Below are positions 38,229 to 47,398 of a stretch of DNA of 64,000 nt, one piece after another. Both the position numbers and the translations under genes were made by a program. The stretch is from Paenibacillus paridis. GTDB taxonomy: Bacteria > Bacillota > Bacilli > Paenibacillales > Paenibacillaceae. The stretch spans positions 1 to 64,000 of the forward strand of contig NZ_VCIX01000053.1 of the NCBI RefSeq assembly GCF_006345825.1. The letters run 5' to 3'. Under the pieces are notes generated by a model. That model saw only the letters and a list, made by a program, of their open reading frames with translations, was not told the DNA's origin and did no database searches. The first letter of the stretch is position 1; every line of letters starts with the position of its first letter.

Positions 38229-40085
38229 ATGTTCATGGGCAAAAGGATGTGTCATTCATTGTCGATTAAGATGAAGTTTTCCGTCTTGATTACACTTATC
38301 GTGTTGACGTTTTTTATCTTTCATCATATTTTAAGCGAATACTCGATGACCGAGGGCATGAAAGAGCAGGCGCGCCGCTCGATGCAGGACACTTCTATGC
38401 ATGTGGCAAGCTTTTTCTCCTCACTGGGCGGAAAGCCGGTGAAAGGCTCTTCGTCTATAGAAGGGGAGCAGCTAAGCCCGGACAAGCTTTTCGATATCGT
38501 AAAAGCATTAAACCCCAATATAAAGGAAATTACCGTGTTTGAGCAAGATACGTTAGCCATCCCTTTTGGCACCTACACCTATATGGATTCCCAAAGCGAC
38601 TATTCTCTTTTCTCGAATGTGAAGAGTTCGGGCTTTTTGTTGCGCAAAATGCAGATAAATGAACAGTCTTTTTTTCGAAGCTATTATGCAACGGGACTGG
38701 ATAACAACTACATTATTAGCATTGTGTACGATAGTGACGGCATTAAACAGCTCATCAGCCAGAAGCGAAATGACAGCTTGATTTATACGGGGATAACCAT
38801 GCTGCTGGTGCTCATCATCAGTTACTGGATGGTGGGCGTTATGATTAGGCCGTTAAAAGATATTTTATGGAAGGTCAACGAGGTGTCCTCCGTACGGTTT
38901 CAGCAGCCGATCCGTATTAAGCGAAAGGATGAGTTTGGCCTGCTGGCGCTTAAAGTGAACGCGATGTCGCAAAATTTAAGCATCTATATGAATAAGCTTA
39001 GGCGTGCCTTCGAGGAAAATCGACGCATGAAGGAACATTTGGAGTCTTTTATTAACCATACAAGCGATGCTATTCATCTGAATGATCTCGATGGGAAAAT
39101 CATTCAGGTTAACCGCGCCTTTGAGCTGCTCTTTGGATATGAGGAGGAAGAGGCTACGGGGCTCGTTTACCCGATTCTTCCCGATACGCATCGCGCGGAG
39201 ATGAGGCATATGCTGAATCAGCTCTTGCTGGGAAAGGCCCTTCCCGCGCAGGAAACAATGTGCGTAACGAAAACGGGAGAATTGATTCCGGTGAGCGTAA
39301 CCATCTCGCCGATCCGTGATTCGGACGGGACCATTCGTGCATTCGCAAGCATATCAAGAGATATGCGCAGCCGGAACAAAATGGAGGAGCTGCTTCGCAG
39401 ATCAGAGAAGCTGACTACAGTGGGACAGCTTGCCGCTGGAGTCGCCCACGAGATTCGCAATCCGCTTACGACGCTGCGCGGGTTTTTGCAGCTGCAGCAG
39501 GAAAGCAAGAAGCTTACGCTCTCTCATGTAACGCTTATGCTCTCGGAGCTTGACCGCATTAATCTAATTGTAGGCGAGTTTCTTATTCTGGCGAAGCCGC
39601 AAGCAACAAGATTTGTGGCCAAGGACGTCAGAAATGTGCTGCAGGATGTTATTGCATTGATGAACAGCGAAGCGCTGCTCCACAATATTGAATTTCGGAT
39701 ATCCTTCACTGAGGAAGCTTGTCTTATTTCCTGCGAGGAGAATCAATTGAAGCAGGTGTTTATTAATCTGCTCAAAAATGCCATTGAAGCTATGCCAAGC
39801 GGAGGCACGATTCATATTTATATCACTTACAAACGTGAATATATATCCATTACGATTACGGATGAGGGCGTGGGAATTCCGGACGAGATGATTCCGAAGA
39901 TTGGCGATCCTTTTTTTACAGGCAAGGAAACGGGAACGGGACTTGGCATCATGGTCAGCCAGCGTATTATTAACAGCCACCGCGGAACGATGGATATCAA
40001 AAGCCAGGTTAATGTTGGCACAACGGTGCATTTGCAGCTTCCTGCTTTGAAAGAAGAGCCCGAGAGCGGTATACTAGGACAATAA
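38229..40085 (+). CDS. PAS-containing membrane sensor histidine kinase (sporulation kinase type)
   Basis: The 618 residues contain a membrane helix (about 16-36), an extracytoplasmic sensor region (about 37-180), a second helix (185-205), HAMP (about 205-260), a coiled coil, a PAS domain (about 270-390; HTSDAIHLNDLDGKIIQVNRAF), HisKA with His407 in GQLAAGVAHEIRNPLTTLRGF, and an ATPase domain with NQLKQVFINLLKNAIEAM, DEGVGIPDEMI and GKETGTGLGIMVSQRI. The H-box and PAS order resembles KinA/KinE-type sporulation kinases. It has no adjacent response regulator, as usual for phosphorelay kinases. The start is uncertain (ATG 38229, or codons up to TTG 38259). A DnaA-box cluster lies upstream. Confidence 0.9.
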   Translation: MFMGKRMCHSLSIKMKFSVLITLIVLTFFIFHHILSEYSMTEGMKEQARRSMQDTSMHVASFFSSLGGKPVKGSSSIEGEQLSPDKLFDIVKALNPNIKEITVFEQDTLAIPFGTYTYMDSQSDYSLFSNVKSSGFLLRKMQINEQSFFRSYYATGLDNNYIISIVYDSDGIKQLISQKRNDSLIYTGITMLLVLIISYWMVGVMIRPLKDILWKVNEVSSVRFQQPIRIKRKDEFGLLALKVNAMSQNLSIYMNKLRRAFEENRRMKEHLESFINHTSDAIHLNDLDGKIIQVNRAFELLFGYEEEEATGLVYPILPDTHRAEMRHMLNQLLLGKALPAQETMCVTKTGELIPVSVTISPIRDSDGTIRAFASISRDMRSRNKMEELLRRSEKLTTVGQLAAGVAHEIRNPLTTLRGFLQLQQESKKLTLSHVTLMLSELDRINLIVGEFLILAKPQATRFVAKDVRNVLQDVIALMNSEALLHNIEFRISFTEEACLISCEENQLKQVFINLLKNAIEAMPSGGTIHIYITYKREYISITITDEGVGIPDEMIPKIGDPFFTGKETGTGLGIMVSQRIINSHRGTMDIKSQVNVGTTVHLQLPALKEEPESGILGQ

Positions 40086-40130
40086 GAAAAGATCGGAAGC
40101 CTGCTGAGCAAGCGGAAGGGGGTAGGAGAC

Positions 40131-40919
40131 TTGGCATTGGAACCAGATATGATGGAACGGGCCCATAAGGGCAGCGCGTTGACCGTTGAATCAGCGGGTT
40201 ATACTTCTTTGCTTGCAGGAGCAACCGGTCTTATTGGCAGGGCTTTGTTAAAGCAGCTGATTGCGGACTCGTCGATAAGCAAAATTACAGTTTTATCTCG
40301 AAGGCCGGTAGCTATGGAAGGATTGGGCCGCCCGAGTGAGCTTGCCAAGGTAGAGGTGATCGTTGCATCTTTGGATGACATGGCGCTTGCATTGGAACAG
40401 GTTAAAGCCGATATGGTATTCTGTACGCTAGGCACAACGATCAAGATTGCCAAAACAAAAGAAGCATTTCGGAAGGTCGATTACGAATATCCCCTTTCCT
40501 TGGCACTTTTCGCAGAACGGACCGATGCTGCGCTTTTTTCCGTCGTCACGGCTATGGGGGCCTCTACGGATTCTGCATTCTTTTATAGCAGGGTGAAAGG
40601 TGAGCTGCAAGAACAGCTTGTTAAGCTAAGCATACCGCACATTCAGGTGTTCCAGCCCTCGCTATTGCTGGGTGAGCGTTCGGAGGCGCGTCCGGGGGAA
40701 GCTCTTGGTGCTTGGGTATCGAAAGGCCTACAATACGCCATGGTCGGTCCTTTGCGCAAATACCGTGCGATCAAGGGGGAGGCAGTTGCTTTTGCTATGC
40801 GGCTTGCTGCATTCCAAGCTCTAGGAGCAGCAACATCAGCAGAAGGCGGTAGCGCGGCAGCCATTCAGTATTATCCATCGGACAAAATTGCCGAGCTGGC
40901 AGTACATACAACGGGGTGA
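40131..40919 (+). CDS. NAD(P)-binding Rossmann-fold protein (atypical SDR/HTATIP2-like)
   Basis: The 262-residue protein begins, after a short leader, with SLLAGATGLIGRALLKQLI, the GxxGxxG nucleotide-binding loop of atypical short-chain dehydrogenases. DMVFCTLGTTIKIAKTKEAF, SVVTAMGASTDSAFFYSRVKGELQEQL (Tyr-xx-Lys-like segment YSRVK) and VFQPSLLLGERSE follow the pattern of the HTATIP2/YtfG-like oxidoreductases. The start is TTG 40131 behind GGTAGGAG. The rluF-like gene follows directly with overlapping signals, so the two form an operon. The substrate is unknown. Confidence 0.82.
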   Translation: MALEPDMMERAHKGSALTVESAGYTSLLAGATGLIGRALLKQLIADSSISKITVLSRRPVAMEGLGRPSELAKVEVIVASLDDMALALEQVKADMVFCTLGTTIKIAKTKEAFRKVDYEYPLSLALFAERTDAALFSVVTAMGASTDSAFFYSRVKGELQEQLVKLSIPHIQVFQPSLLLGERSEARPGEALGAWVSKGLQYAMVGPLRKYRAIKGEAVAFAMRLAAFQALGAATSAEGGSAAAIQYYPSDKIAELAVHTTG

Positions 40920-40926
40920 ATCAGCT

Positions 40927-41628
40927 TTGAGAATCAATAAGTTTATTAGCGAAACAGGATATTGCTCGAGACGCGAGGCAGATAAGCTGGTAGACAGCGG
41001 CCGGGTAACCATTAACGGAGTAACGGCACAATTGGGCAGCCAGGCGGAGCCAGGCGACGATGTACGTGTCGATGGGCGTAAGATTGGCGAGCAGAAGGGC
41101 CATGTCTATATTGCGTTAAATAAACCAGTAGGCATCACCAGCACGACTGAACTGCATATTAAAGGAAACATTGTCGATTTTGTTGGCCATACGGAGCGGA
41201 TTTTTCCTATTGGAAGGCTGGATAAGGATTCGGAAGGGTTAATCCTGCTAACCAATGATGGAGATATCGTTAATCCGATTCTTCGCTCGGAAGGCAAACA
41301 CGAGAAGGAATATTTGGTCACGGTGGACAAGCCGGTAACAGAAGCCTTCCTGAAAGGGATGGCGACGGGCGTCCATATTCTTGGCAGCATGACTTTGCCT
41401 TGCTTGGTGACGAGAGTGACCGACCGGGTATTCCGGATTATTCTGACGGAGGGGCGCAACCGCCAAATCCGCAGGATGTGTGAAGCTTTTGGCTTTCACG
41501 TAAGAAGGCTGCAGCGCCAACGGATTATGAATATTCATTTAGGCGGATTGCAAGTCGGCAAATGGCGGGATCTCAGTGAAGCGGAGAAGAACGAGCTCTT
41601 TGAAACGTTAAGCTACGAGCCGGTATAA
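40927..41628 (+). CDS. rluF: 23S rRNA pseudouridine synthase, RluF/RsuA family
   Basis: This enzyme isomerises uridine to pseudouridine in 23S rRNA. It has an S4 RNA-binding domain at residues 1-60 (RINKFISETGYCSRREADKLVDSGRVTING-type) and a catalytic domain with the aspartate in FPIGRLDKDSEGLILLTNDG. KEYLVTVDKPV and LTEGRNRQIRRMCEAFG are conserved RsuA/RluF motifs. TTG 40927 is the start because GGGGTGA ends 8 bases before it and homology begins at MRINKFIS. The ribosome site overlaps the preceding stop codon. RluF rather than RluB/RsuA is a length- and motif-based judgement. Confidence 0.9.
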   Translation: MRINKFISETGYCSRREADKLVDSGRVTINGVTAQLGSQAEPGDDVRVDGRKIGEQKGHVYIALNKPVGITSTTELHIKGNIVDFVGHTERIFPIGRLDKDSEGLILLTNDGDIVNPILRSEGKHEKEYLVTVDKPVTEAFLKGMATGVHILGSMTLPCLVTRVTDRVFRIILTEGRNRQIRRMCEAFGFHVRRLQRQRIMNIHLGGLQVGKWRDLSEAEKNELFETLSYEPV

Positions 41629-41651
41629 ATATAATGGCTGGAAATAGCAGC

Positions 41652-41700
41652 AAAAAAACCTGAGGTTACACGCTACTTGCGTGCTGTCTCAGGTTTTTTT
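41652..41700. terminator. Bidirectional terminator
   Basis: ACCTGAG pairs with CTCAGGT around an inner CACGC/GCGTG hairpin. Runs of seven A on the left and seven T on the right serve rluF and motB. Confidence 0.92.
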
Positions 41701-41730
41701 GTCATAGAAGACGATATCCGTTCGATCTTG

Positions 41731-42570
41731 TTATTTCACCGAAATCGATTGCGCGCTCTTCGGATCAGCATAGGTATGCATGATAGATACCTCAACGCGG
41801 CGGTTTTTGGATTTGCCCGCAACCGTCTTGTTATCAGCAACCGGACGATATTCGCCGTAACCAATTGCACTGAAGCGTTCAGGCTTCAGCTGTTTATTTT
41901 CAAGCAAAATATCCATAAAACGAATGGCCCGCATGGAGCTTAGATCCCAGTTGGACTTGAAGAAAACGGTCGAGATTGGCGTGGTGTCCGTATGTCCGGA
42001 TACGACGACCTCGTAATCGGGATATTGCTGCAGCATCTTGCCGATCGCGATCGCGAGCTCTTTAGATTCGGGCTTAACGGACGCTTGGGCGGGTGCAAAT
42101 AACGCATTGTCGCTAATCGTAATCATGAGCTGAGAGAGATTGAGCTTCGTTTCCAGATCGGAGGTTAGGCCGTTTTTCTCAATATACGAGTCGATTTTTT
42201 TCTTAAGATCCTCAAGATCCTTCTGCTCCTGCTTCATCAGCTCTTCCCGGGCTTTCTCCTCTGCAGACAAATCATTGCTCTCGTCCGTAGGATCCTCCTT
42301 CGAGTCGATAACGCCGCCAGTGTCATCCTGCTTTTTCCCATCGTCTTCGCCGGTTTTGACAATTGCGGTCTCCGAAAGGACGCCGCTGCCCGTGCTAAGC
42401 GCAATACTGAAGGCTTGGGACATTTCTTCAAACTTCTTAACGTCTACCGAGTTCATGGAGTATAACACGATAAAGAGGGCCAAGAGGAGCGTCAGCAAGT
42501 CAGCATATGGAATCAGCCAAGATTCATCAACATGCTCCTCATGTTCCTCATGCCTATGCTTTTTGCTCAA
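41731..42570 (-). CDS. motB: Flagellar motor stator protein
   Basis: MotB anchors the stator to peptidoglycan and forms the ion channel with MotA. The 279 residues start with a charged segment and the membrane helix ESWLIPYADLLTLLLALFIVLY, which contains the ion-binding Asp24. A charged linker with a long Glu/Lys coiled coil (about 95-130) follows, then an OmpA-like peptidoglycan-binding domain (VVVSGHTDTTPIS, NWDLSSMRAIRFMDILL, ERFSAIGYGEYRPVADN, KNRRVEVSIM). Its ATG overlaps the motA stop by 17 bases. It is a proton-type stator if the usual Firmicutes MotAB assignment holds. Confidence 0.95.
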   Translation of the reverse strand: MSKKHRHEEHEEHVDESWLIPYADLLTLLLALFIVLYSMNSVDVKKFEEMSQAFSIALSTGSGVLSETAIVKTGEDDGKKQDDTGGVIDSKEDPTDESNDLSAEEKAREELMKQEQKDLEDLKKKIDSYIEKNGLTSDLETKLNLSQLMITISDNALFAPAQASVKPESKELAIAIGKMLQQYPDYEVVVSGHTDTTPISTVFFKSNWDLSSMRAIRFMDILLENKQLKPERFSAIGYGEYRPVADNKTVAGKSKNRRVEVSIMHTYADPKSAQSISVK

Positions 42571-43357
42571 CGGCGCCTTCCTCCTTCTCCCTCATCTTCA
42601 ATCTCTCTGTAGGCGTAAGGAAAACAGACAGCTTCTGGTTAATGGCGATTGTCGATACGCCGGATTGAATGGACAGCAGCCCTTCAACCATCATCAGGCG
42701 AATTTGAATCTCTTTCTTGGACATGCGCTTCAGTTTATTGGCAATCGGATGCCAAAGAACATAACCTGTAAAGATACCAAGCAGCGTAGCGATAAAGGCT
42801 CCGGCAATGGCGTGGGCAAGCTTGTTCATGTCGCTCATATCTGCAAGCGCGGCAACGAGCCCGACCACCGCACCGAGTACCCCTAGCGTTGGAGCATATG
42901 TACCTGCTTGCGTGAAGATCAAAGCGCCTGCTTTGTGGCGATCCTCGGTTGCTGCAATATCTTCCAGCAGAACATCGCGTACGAAGTCTTGGTCGTTTCC
43001 ATCAATAATCATGCGCATACCGTTGCGAAGGAACGTATCTTCGATTTCATCCACCTTTGCTTCAAGGGCGAGCAAGCCCTCGCGGCGGGTAATGGAAGCC
43101 CATTCCATAAAGCGCTGAATTAACTCATCGCGCTGAGGCAGCTTTTGCTCGGTGAATACCATTTTGAACAGCTTGCCGACTTTGGAGAGCTCTGACATTG
43201 GGAATGCAATCATAACCGATGCGATGGTTCCCAAAATAATAATCATAAAAGCAGCAGGGTTTGCAAGAGATGAGAGGTGTGCTCCCTTTAAAACCATGCC
43301 TCCTAGTACAGCGACTAATCCTAGCACAAGACCAATAATTGTTGAATTTTTCATCAT
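42554..43357 (-). CDS. motA: Flagellar motor stator protein
   Basis: MotA is the four-helix stator subunit that couples ion flow to rotor torque. The 267-residue protein has the expected helices (STIIGLVLGLVAVLGGMVLKG, AAFMIIILGTIASVMIAF, then two near residues 150-210 with APTLGVLGAVVGLVAAL). Its cytoplasmic loop holds the charged residues that contact FliG (REGLLALEAKVDEIEDTFLRNGMRM). The start is ATG 43357 or 43354, close behind ACGGGGTGT. motB overlaps its end. No chemotaxis or flagellar structural genes are in the window. Confidence 0.95.
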   Translation of the reverse strand: MMKNSTIIGLVLGLVAVLGGMVLKGAHLSSLANPAAFMIIILGTIASVMIAFPMSELSKVGKLFKMVFTEQKLPQRDELIQRFMEWASITRREGLLALEAKVDEIEDTFLRNGMRMIIDGNDQDFVRDVLLEDIAATEDRHKAGALIFTQAGTYAPTLGVLGAVVGLVAALADMSDMNKLAHAIAGAFIATLLGIFTGYVLWHPIANKLKRMSKKEIQIRLMMVEGLLSIQSGVSTIAINQKLSVFLTPTERLKMREKEEGAVEQKA

Positions 43358-43536
43358 ACACCCCGTCCAATACGATTTCGACATTTCTCTACTTCTTATA
43401 TTATCGTCAGATGGGTATTCTGAAGTTAGAGTAAATGGAATGATTTGAAGGCAATCGCGTTAAAAATTGATAAAATGCGGTAGAATAGTAGAGAGATGTG
43501 TACAAAAATTGACGATGATAAAGGTGGAACAGGCAA

Positions 43537-43830
43537 ATGGGAGTTAGACATGCTAGGGAGTACGCGGATATTTTGAAGGATTTGACAGCTGCAGTTGCCG
43601 AAATTGAGGGGAGCTATACTTTTTTTGAGATGGAGCCTGAGGAATGGGCGGTATTGCCAAGCGATGACCGTCATGAAGTAATGGAAGCGCTGGCTGACGA
43701 TGTTTTTTTTGGTTTGGGCGAGAACCCGGTCATCGAAGTGGGCGAAGGTGTCATTGCCTATAATAACAAGCATCATATTATTGAAGTTTCACAGGGCGAT
43801 AAGGTGACACAAATTATTCGCTTAATCTAA
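43537..43830 (+). CDS. Conserved hypothetical protein, 97 residues
   Basis: A small acidic soluble protein that I cannot assign to a characterised family. The first half is helical (AREYADILKDLTAAVAEIEG) and the second half is a predicted beta sheet (VIEVGEGVIAYNNKHHIIEVSQGDKVTQIIRL). The ATG lies behind AAAGGTGG. It precedes the EAL gene by 131 bases on the same strand, but Spo0A-box-like sites between them suggest separate control. Confidence 0.72.
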   Translation: MGVRHAREYADILKDLTAAVAEIEGSYTFFEMEPEEWAVLPSDDRHEVMEALADDVFFGLGENPVIEVGEGVIAYNNKHHIIEVSQGDKVTQIIRLI

Positions 43831-43832
43831 AT

Positions 43833-43893
43833 TTCGACAATTTCCTTCTTTTATTGGAAGTAGAGATGTCGGATCTTTACAATTTATGTCGAC
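43833..43893 (+). promoter_or_regulatory. Spo0A-box-like sites ahead of the EAL gene
   Basis: TTCGACA (43833-43839, the exact inverse of TGTCGAA), TGTCGGA (43867-43873) and TGTCGAC (43887-43893) lie 70-130 bases ahead of the EAL gene start. Confidence 0.4.
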
Positions 43894-43961
43894 TCTATTA
43901 CAATATTACTCAATAAGTATGACAGATAAATTAACGCATATGTAACATAGAGGAGACCGCT

Positions 43962-45197
43962 ATGAAGGAGTGCCAATCATCGTTTCTGCTGCCGAAAACG
44001 CTTGGTTTGAACGGTGAAACACTAGCCGCATTTTATCAGCCTATCATAGCAATGGATACGAGACGCATTATAGGCTATGAGGTGCTTGGCCGCGCAGTTA
44101 AAGGGAATGCCGTGCGCAGCCTTGGGCCTTTTTTCTGCAATGAGGAAGTTCCGGAAGAGGATCATATTGTGGTAGATCGGCTGCTGCGCGAACAAGCCTT
44201 CTCCAAGCTGGCCTCCATGCAGGAGCAGCCGCTGCTGTTCATTAATTTGAAGCCATCCTGGATATACCGATATGAGGAGAACGGCGAGCTTTATACCTTA
44301 TCGCTGCTCGATAGATATGGGATTGATCCGAAGCGGATTGTCATAGAAATCACGGAGGAATCTTTCCTTGGTTCTATGGAGCGGCTGCGGACCGTTGTTG
44401 ACATTTATCGCTCCAGAGGCTGCATCATTGCTATTGACGATGTAGGCAGCGGTTATAGCAATACGGACCGCATTGCGCAAATTCAGCCTAACCTGCTCAA
44501 GATTGATATTCATATGATCAAGAAAAGCGCGACGCATGACGGTTATTTTGGCGTATTGCGCTCCTTCTCCGACTTGGCTGAGCAAATAGGGGCTTCTCTG
44601 CTTGTCGAAGGGGTCGAGACGCGTGAGGATTTGGCACGCGCGATTCAAGCCGGGGCACGTTACGTACAGGGCTTCATGTTCGCGCGCGCGGAGCCGGAGT
44701 TTATGGAGCCGGATTGTTTTGCTCTTGTAATCGAAGCAGAGCTGGAGCAGCGTTTGCTTCATTATTTAGGAACCGAACGGTACTGGCAGCGGCAATCCGA
44801 GCGCTTGGCGGAGCAGCTCGTTGAGCTGGTACAGCAGGCGCGCTGCTCGGAACAGAAGGACGAATGGATCGAAAAACTGCTGCCGGAGCTTTATGATCAT
44901 TGTATTCGGGTCTACCTATGCAACGAGGACGGCATTCAGCTCTCCTCCAACTATTGCCGTGAAACGGATAAGGACTGGCGGCGAGAAGAGCAGTACCGCG
45001 GGGCCAATTGGAGCTGGCGTCCTTACTTTGTTCCCAATTTGGTACAGCTGAATGAGAATCGACGGGCGATCGTCTCGCGGGCATACACCGATTTGGATTC
45101 GTATGCCTGGATTCGCACCGTTTCGGTGTTGGTAGCGCCGGGACTCATTTTATTTATGGATTTAAAGGATACGGAACGCGGGGCTCAACGGCTCTAA
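43962..45197 (+). CDS. EAL domain protein with YkuI-like C-terminal PAS/Cache domain
   Basis: Residues about 12-255 form an EAL domain: FYQPIIAMDTRRIIGYEVLGRAV (EVL in place of EAL, the Glu kept), FINLKPSWIYRY (Asn metal ligand), VIEITEESF, IAIDDVGSGYSN, LLKIDIHMIK and LLVEGVETRED. The metal and general-base residues therefore appear intact. A helix leads to a C-terminal domain of about 110 residues (VYLCNEDGIQLSSNYCRE, WRPYFVPNLVQL, TVSVLVAPGLILFMDLKD) matching the PAS-like domain of B. subtilis YkuI, which binds c-di-GMP. The ATG lies behind AGAGGAGA. Its end overlaps the convergent GNAT gene by four bases. Confidence 0.9.
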   Translation: MKECQSSFLLPKTLGLNGETLAAFYQPIIAMDTRRIIGYEVLGRAVKGNAVRSLGPFFCNEEVPEEDHIVVDRLLREQAFSKLASMQEQPLLFINLKPSWIYRYEENGELYTLSLLDRYGIDPKRIVIEITEESFLGSMERLRTVVDIYRSRGCIIAIDDVGSGYSNTDRIAQIQPNLLKIDIHMIKKSATHDGYFGVLRSFSDLAEQIGASLLVEGVETREDLARAIQAGARYVQGFMFARAEPEFMEPDCFALVIEAELEQRLLHYLGTERYWQRQSERLAEQLVELVQQARCSEQKDEWIEKLLPELYDHCIRVYLCNEDGIQLSSNYCRETDKDWRREEQYRGANWSWRPYFVPNLVQLNENRRAIVSRAYTDLDSYAWIRTVSVLVAPGLILFMDLKDTERGAQRL

Positions 45198-45715
45198 TTC
45201 CTGCTAGCTTCATAGACCATGCAATGACATGTGGACTCGCCCTGTGGCGTAGAGCGTGTATACGTATCCGTAATTTGAAATCCGGCTTGTTCATAAGCCC
45301 GTACAGCCCTGATATTCCAAGCAACCACCTCCAGATCAATCTCGTTCTCTGGCTTGCGCAGAAATGCTTCCGCAGCGATTAAGCGGGTGAACGCAGAGCC
45401 AAGGCCTCTTCCGCAAAGATCCGGCCTTAGTCCAAGTCCGAGCCTTGTGACGCCCGTAATGGGGAAAAATTGAGCGTAACCGACCAGCCTGTGCTGGTCA
45501 TCGATAACAGCAGCATATTGCGCAGCGCGCAGGACGGGATCGCCAAATTCGATTCCGTCCTTTTGCATTTGCACCCATGAAGGCCAATTATAAATAGCAT
45601 AGAGGTCCTGATAGGACCAACTGCATATTTCCTCCGCATGATGAAGCTCCAGCGGGCATATGGTCATGACGAGCGGATTTCGATTATAATGGGTGGAGCT
45701 TTGGTTATTGTCCAT
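45194..45715 (-). CDS. GNAT family N-acetyltransferase
   Basis: The 173-residue protein has a standard single GNAT fold: CSWSYQDLYAIYNWPSW near the N-terminus, the acetyl-CoA motif LGLGLRPDLCGRGLGSAFTRLI (motif A), EIDLEVVAWNIRAVRAYEQAGF (motif B), and a final strand. It resembles RimJ/RimL-like acetyltransferases in the first 40 residues. The start is ATG 45715 or an internal ATG 48 bases later. It is divergent from the MFS gene and overlaps the EAL gene tail. The substrate is unknown. Confidence 0.85.
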   Translation of the reverse strand: MDNNQSSTHYNRNPLVMTICPLELHHAEEICSWSYQDLYAIYNWPSWVQMQKDGIEFGDPVLRAAQYAAVIDDQHRLVGYAQFFPITGVTRLGLGLRPDLCGRGLGSAFTRLIAAEAFLRKPENEIDLEVVAWNIRAVRAYEQAGFQITDTYTRSTPQGESTCHCMVYEASRN

Positions 45716-45830
45716 AGAGAAAAAGCCTCCGCATATTGTAGGGTTATCATTAGGTATCAGACGAATGAAATTGATTTATTATAACAGATTGACGCAAGTG
45801 GATGGTGCGTTCATAAGGAGAATCACGAGA

Positions 45831-47078
45831 ATGAAGAAATTAATTTGGATTGGCTGCTTATCCTACTTGGTAATAGGGGTTGCTCATGTGGTGGGCGGGT
45901 CCATTCTGGAGCAGTTGATCGCTCATTACGGCTTATCTTATAAAGATGGCGGCCAATGGATCATGAATCAGTTTTTAGGATTTTTAGTCGGTGTCTTGCT
46001 TGCTCCTTCCATTACAGCCAGAATAGGTAAGCGCGGTGCTGTATTGCTCGCTATTGGCGTACTAACGGTAAGTGAGGCAGCTTACAGTCTTCTTCTTCCG
46101 TGGGGATGGATGCTGGCCATTGCTCCGTTCGCGGGGGTTGGCTTTGGCATGACAGAAGCTGTAGTGGGAGCTATGATTATTGATATGGCTAAGAATGGGA
46201 AGGCTTCCGCTATGAGTAGGCTGGAAATCTTTTTTGGGGTAGGTGCGTTATTGATCCCGATTGCCGCAGCTTACCTGATCCAACATCAAATCTGGCAGGT
46301 TTCTTTTCCTATATTAGCGGCAATGGCAGGCATCACCTTTGTTTTATGGCTGACGTTGTCCTTCGGAGAGCTGGACGAGCAGCTTGGTTTTGTCTCACGG
46401 AGCGGTAAAGCTGAACAGAATGGGACAGCAGCACCGCAGGCATTGCCTAATGCAGACAAGGAGAAAGTCTCCGCTTTTTTTGGTTATCCGCGGAAAGCAC
46501 TGCCTTTTTTGCTGTTATCGGCGTTGTTTTTTATGATTTACGTAGGCATGGAAATGAGTTTCTCTAATTATTTGCCAGCGATTCTGACTACCCGTTCGGG
46601 ACTCGGAGAATCCAGTGCGGCTGCTGCGCTAAGCCTTTTCTGGGGCACTATGGTGCTAGGCCGTCTTTTTGCCGGTGTGCTTGCCGACCGGATGGGTTAT
46701 GCCCGTTACTTACTGATCGCAACTGCAGGAGCTTCTGTCATTTTTGTAGGCATGGCTATGCTGGGGCAGTTGAGCTGGCTGCTGGCTATGGTGGCGTTAA
46801 GCGGGTTGTTTTTCTCCGGTATTTTCGGGATTGCTCTCGTCTATGCCAATGAGCTCATCCCGGGAATGACCGAAAGGACGACGAGTCTTCTCGTTGCATG
46901 CGGTGGGCTTGGCGGTGCAATCTTCCCTCGCCTAACCGGCTGGTTCATGGATCAATACCATGTTCAGTCTACGCTGTGGCTCATATGTGCGCTCGTCGCT
47001 CTCCTGCTTCTGCTTCTTGTTGCCATGCTTGTGCTTGGTCGGAGACAGGGTCAGCGCACAGCTTTTAAGCAAAGTTAA
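45831..47078 (+). CDS. Major facilitator superfamily transporter
   Basis: The 415-residue protein has twelve hydrophobic segments in two six-helix halves joined by a polar loop (about 180-215). Family features include GGSILEQLIAHYG after helix 1, MNQFLGFLVGVLLAPSITARIGKRGAVLL (loop 2-3 motif), and the matching LFAGVLADRMGYARYLL in the second half. FFGVGALLIPIAA and GMTERTTSLLVACGGLGGAIFPRLTGW resemble the sugar/fucose-permease-like branch. ATG 45831 is used because AAGGAG lies ten bases upstream; longer in-frame extensions are not membrane-like. The substrate is unknown. Confidence 0.88.
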   Translation: MKKLIWIGCLSYLVIGVAHVVGGSILEQLIAHYGLSYKDGGQWIMNQFLGFLVGVLLAPSITARIGKRGAVLLAIGVLTVSEAAYSLLLPWGWMLAIAPFAGVGFGMTEAVVGAMIIDMAKNGKASAMSRLEIFFGVGALLIPIAAAYLIQHQIWQVSFPILAAMAGITFVLWLTLSFGELDEQLGFVSRSGKAEQNGTAAPQALPNADKEKVSAFFGYPRKALPFLLLSALFFMIYVGMEMSFSNYLPAILTTRSGLGESSAAAALSLFWGTMVLGRLFAGVLADRMGYARYLLIATAGASVIFVGMAMLGQLSWLLAMVALSGLFFSGIFGIALVYANELIPGMTERTTSLLVACGGLGGAIFPRLTGWFMDQYHVQSTLWLICALVALLLLLLVAMLVLGRRQGQRTAFKQS

Positions 47079-47398
47079 ACAAGTCTTCTTAGCTTTAAGG
47101 CTGCTGATCACTATATTGCAGCTGAGGCAGCAGTCGTGAGAGAGACATTATACGGATATGCCAGTAAAAGACGAGAATGTTATAAATAATGTAAAAAAAA
47201 CCTCGCGTCCGCTGATTCAAAAGCGGTTAGCGAGGTTTATTTAAAATATAGGAGAGGATATCATTTCGTTATCCTTTCTCTATATTTCTCGGAGTGAACC
47301 GTGCTGCGACGCCAGAGGACTGCGACAGCCGTTTCACCTTGTAACTAAATATAAAAAGTCATTTGCACGAGGCGTATTCTAATTAGGGTTCAAGTGTG
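47079..47398. other. Convergent intergenic region with three consecutive hairpins
   Basis: There is no gene. Hairpin 1 (47193-47241: ACCTCGC / GCGAGGT with inner CCGCT/AGCGG) has eight A on its left and so acts as a minus-strand terminator for the photolyase gene; on the plus strand it precedes a T-rich stretch. Hairpin 2 (47244-47288: AAATATAG...GGATA / TATCC...CTATATTT) and an imperfect hairpin 3 (47296-47338: GTGAA...GCTG / CAGC...TTCAC) follow. Confidence 0.6.
47193..47241. terminator. Terminator between the MFS and photolyase genes
   Basis: The stem AAACCTCGC / GCGAGGTTT encloses a CCGCT/AGCGG stem. There is a run of eight T on the minus strand and a weaker T-rich run on the plus strand. 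Confidence 0.82.
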
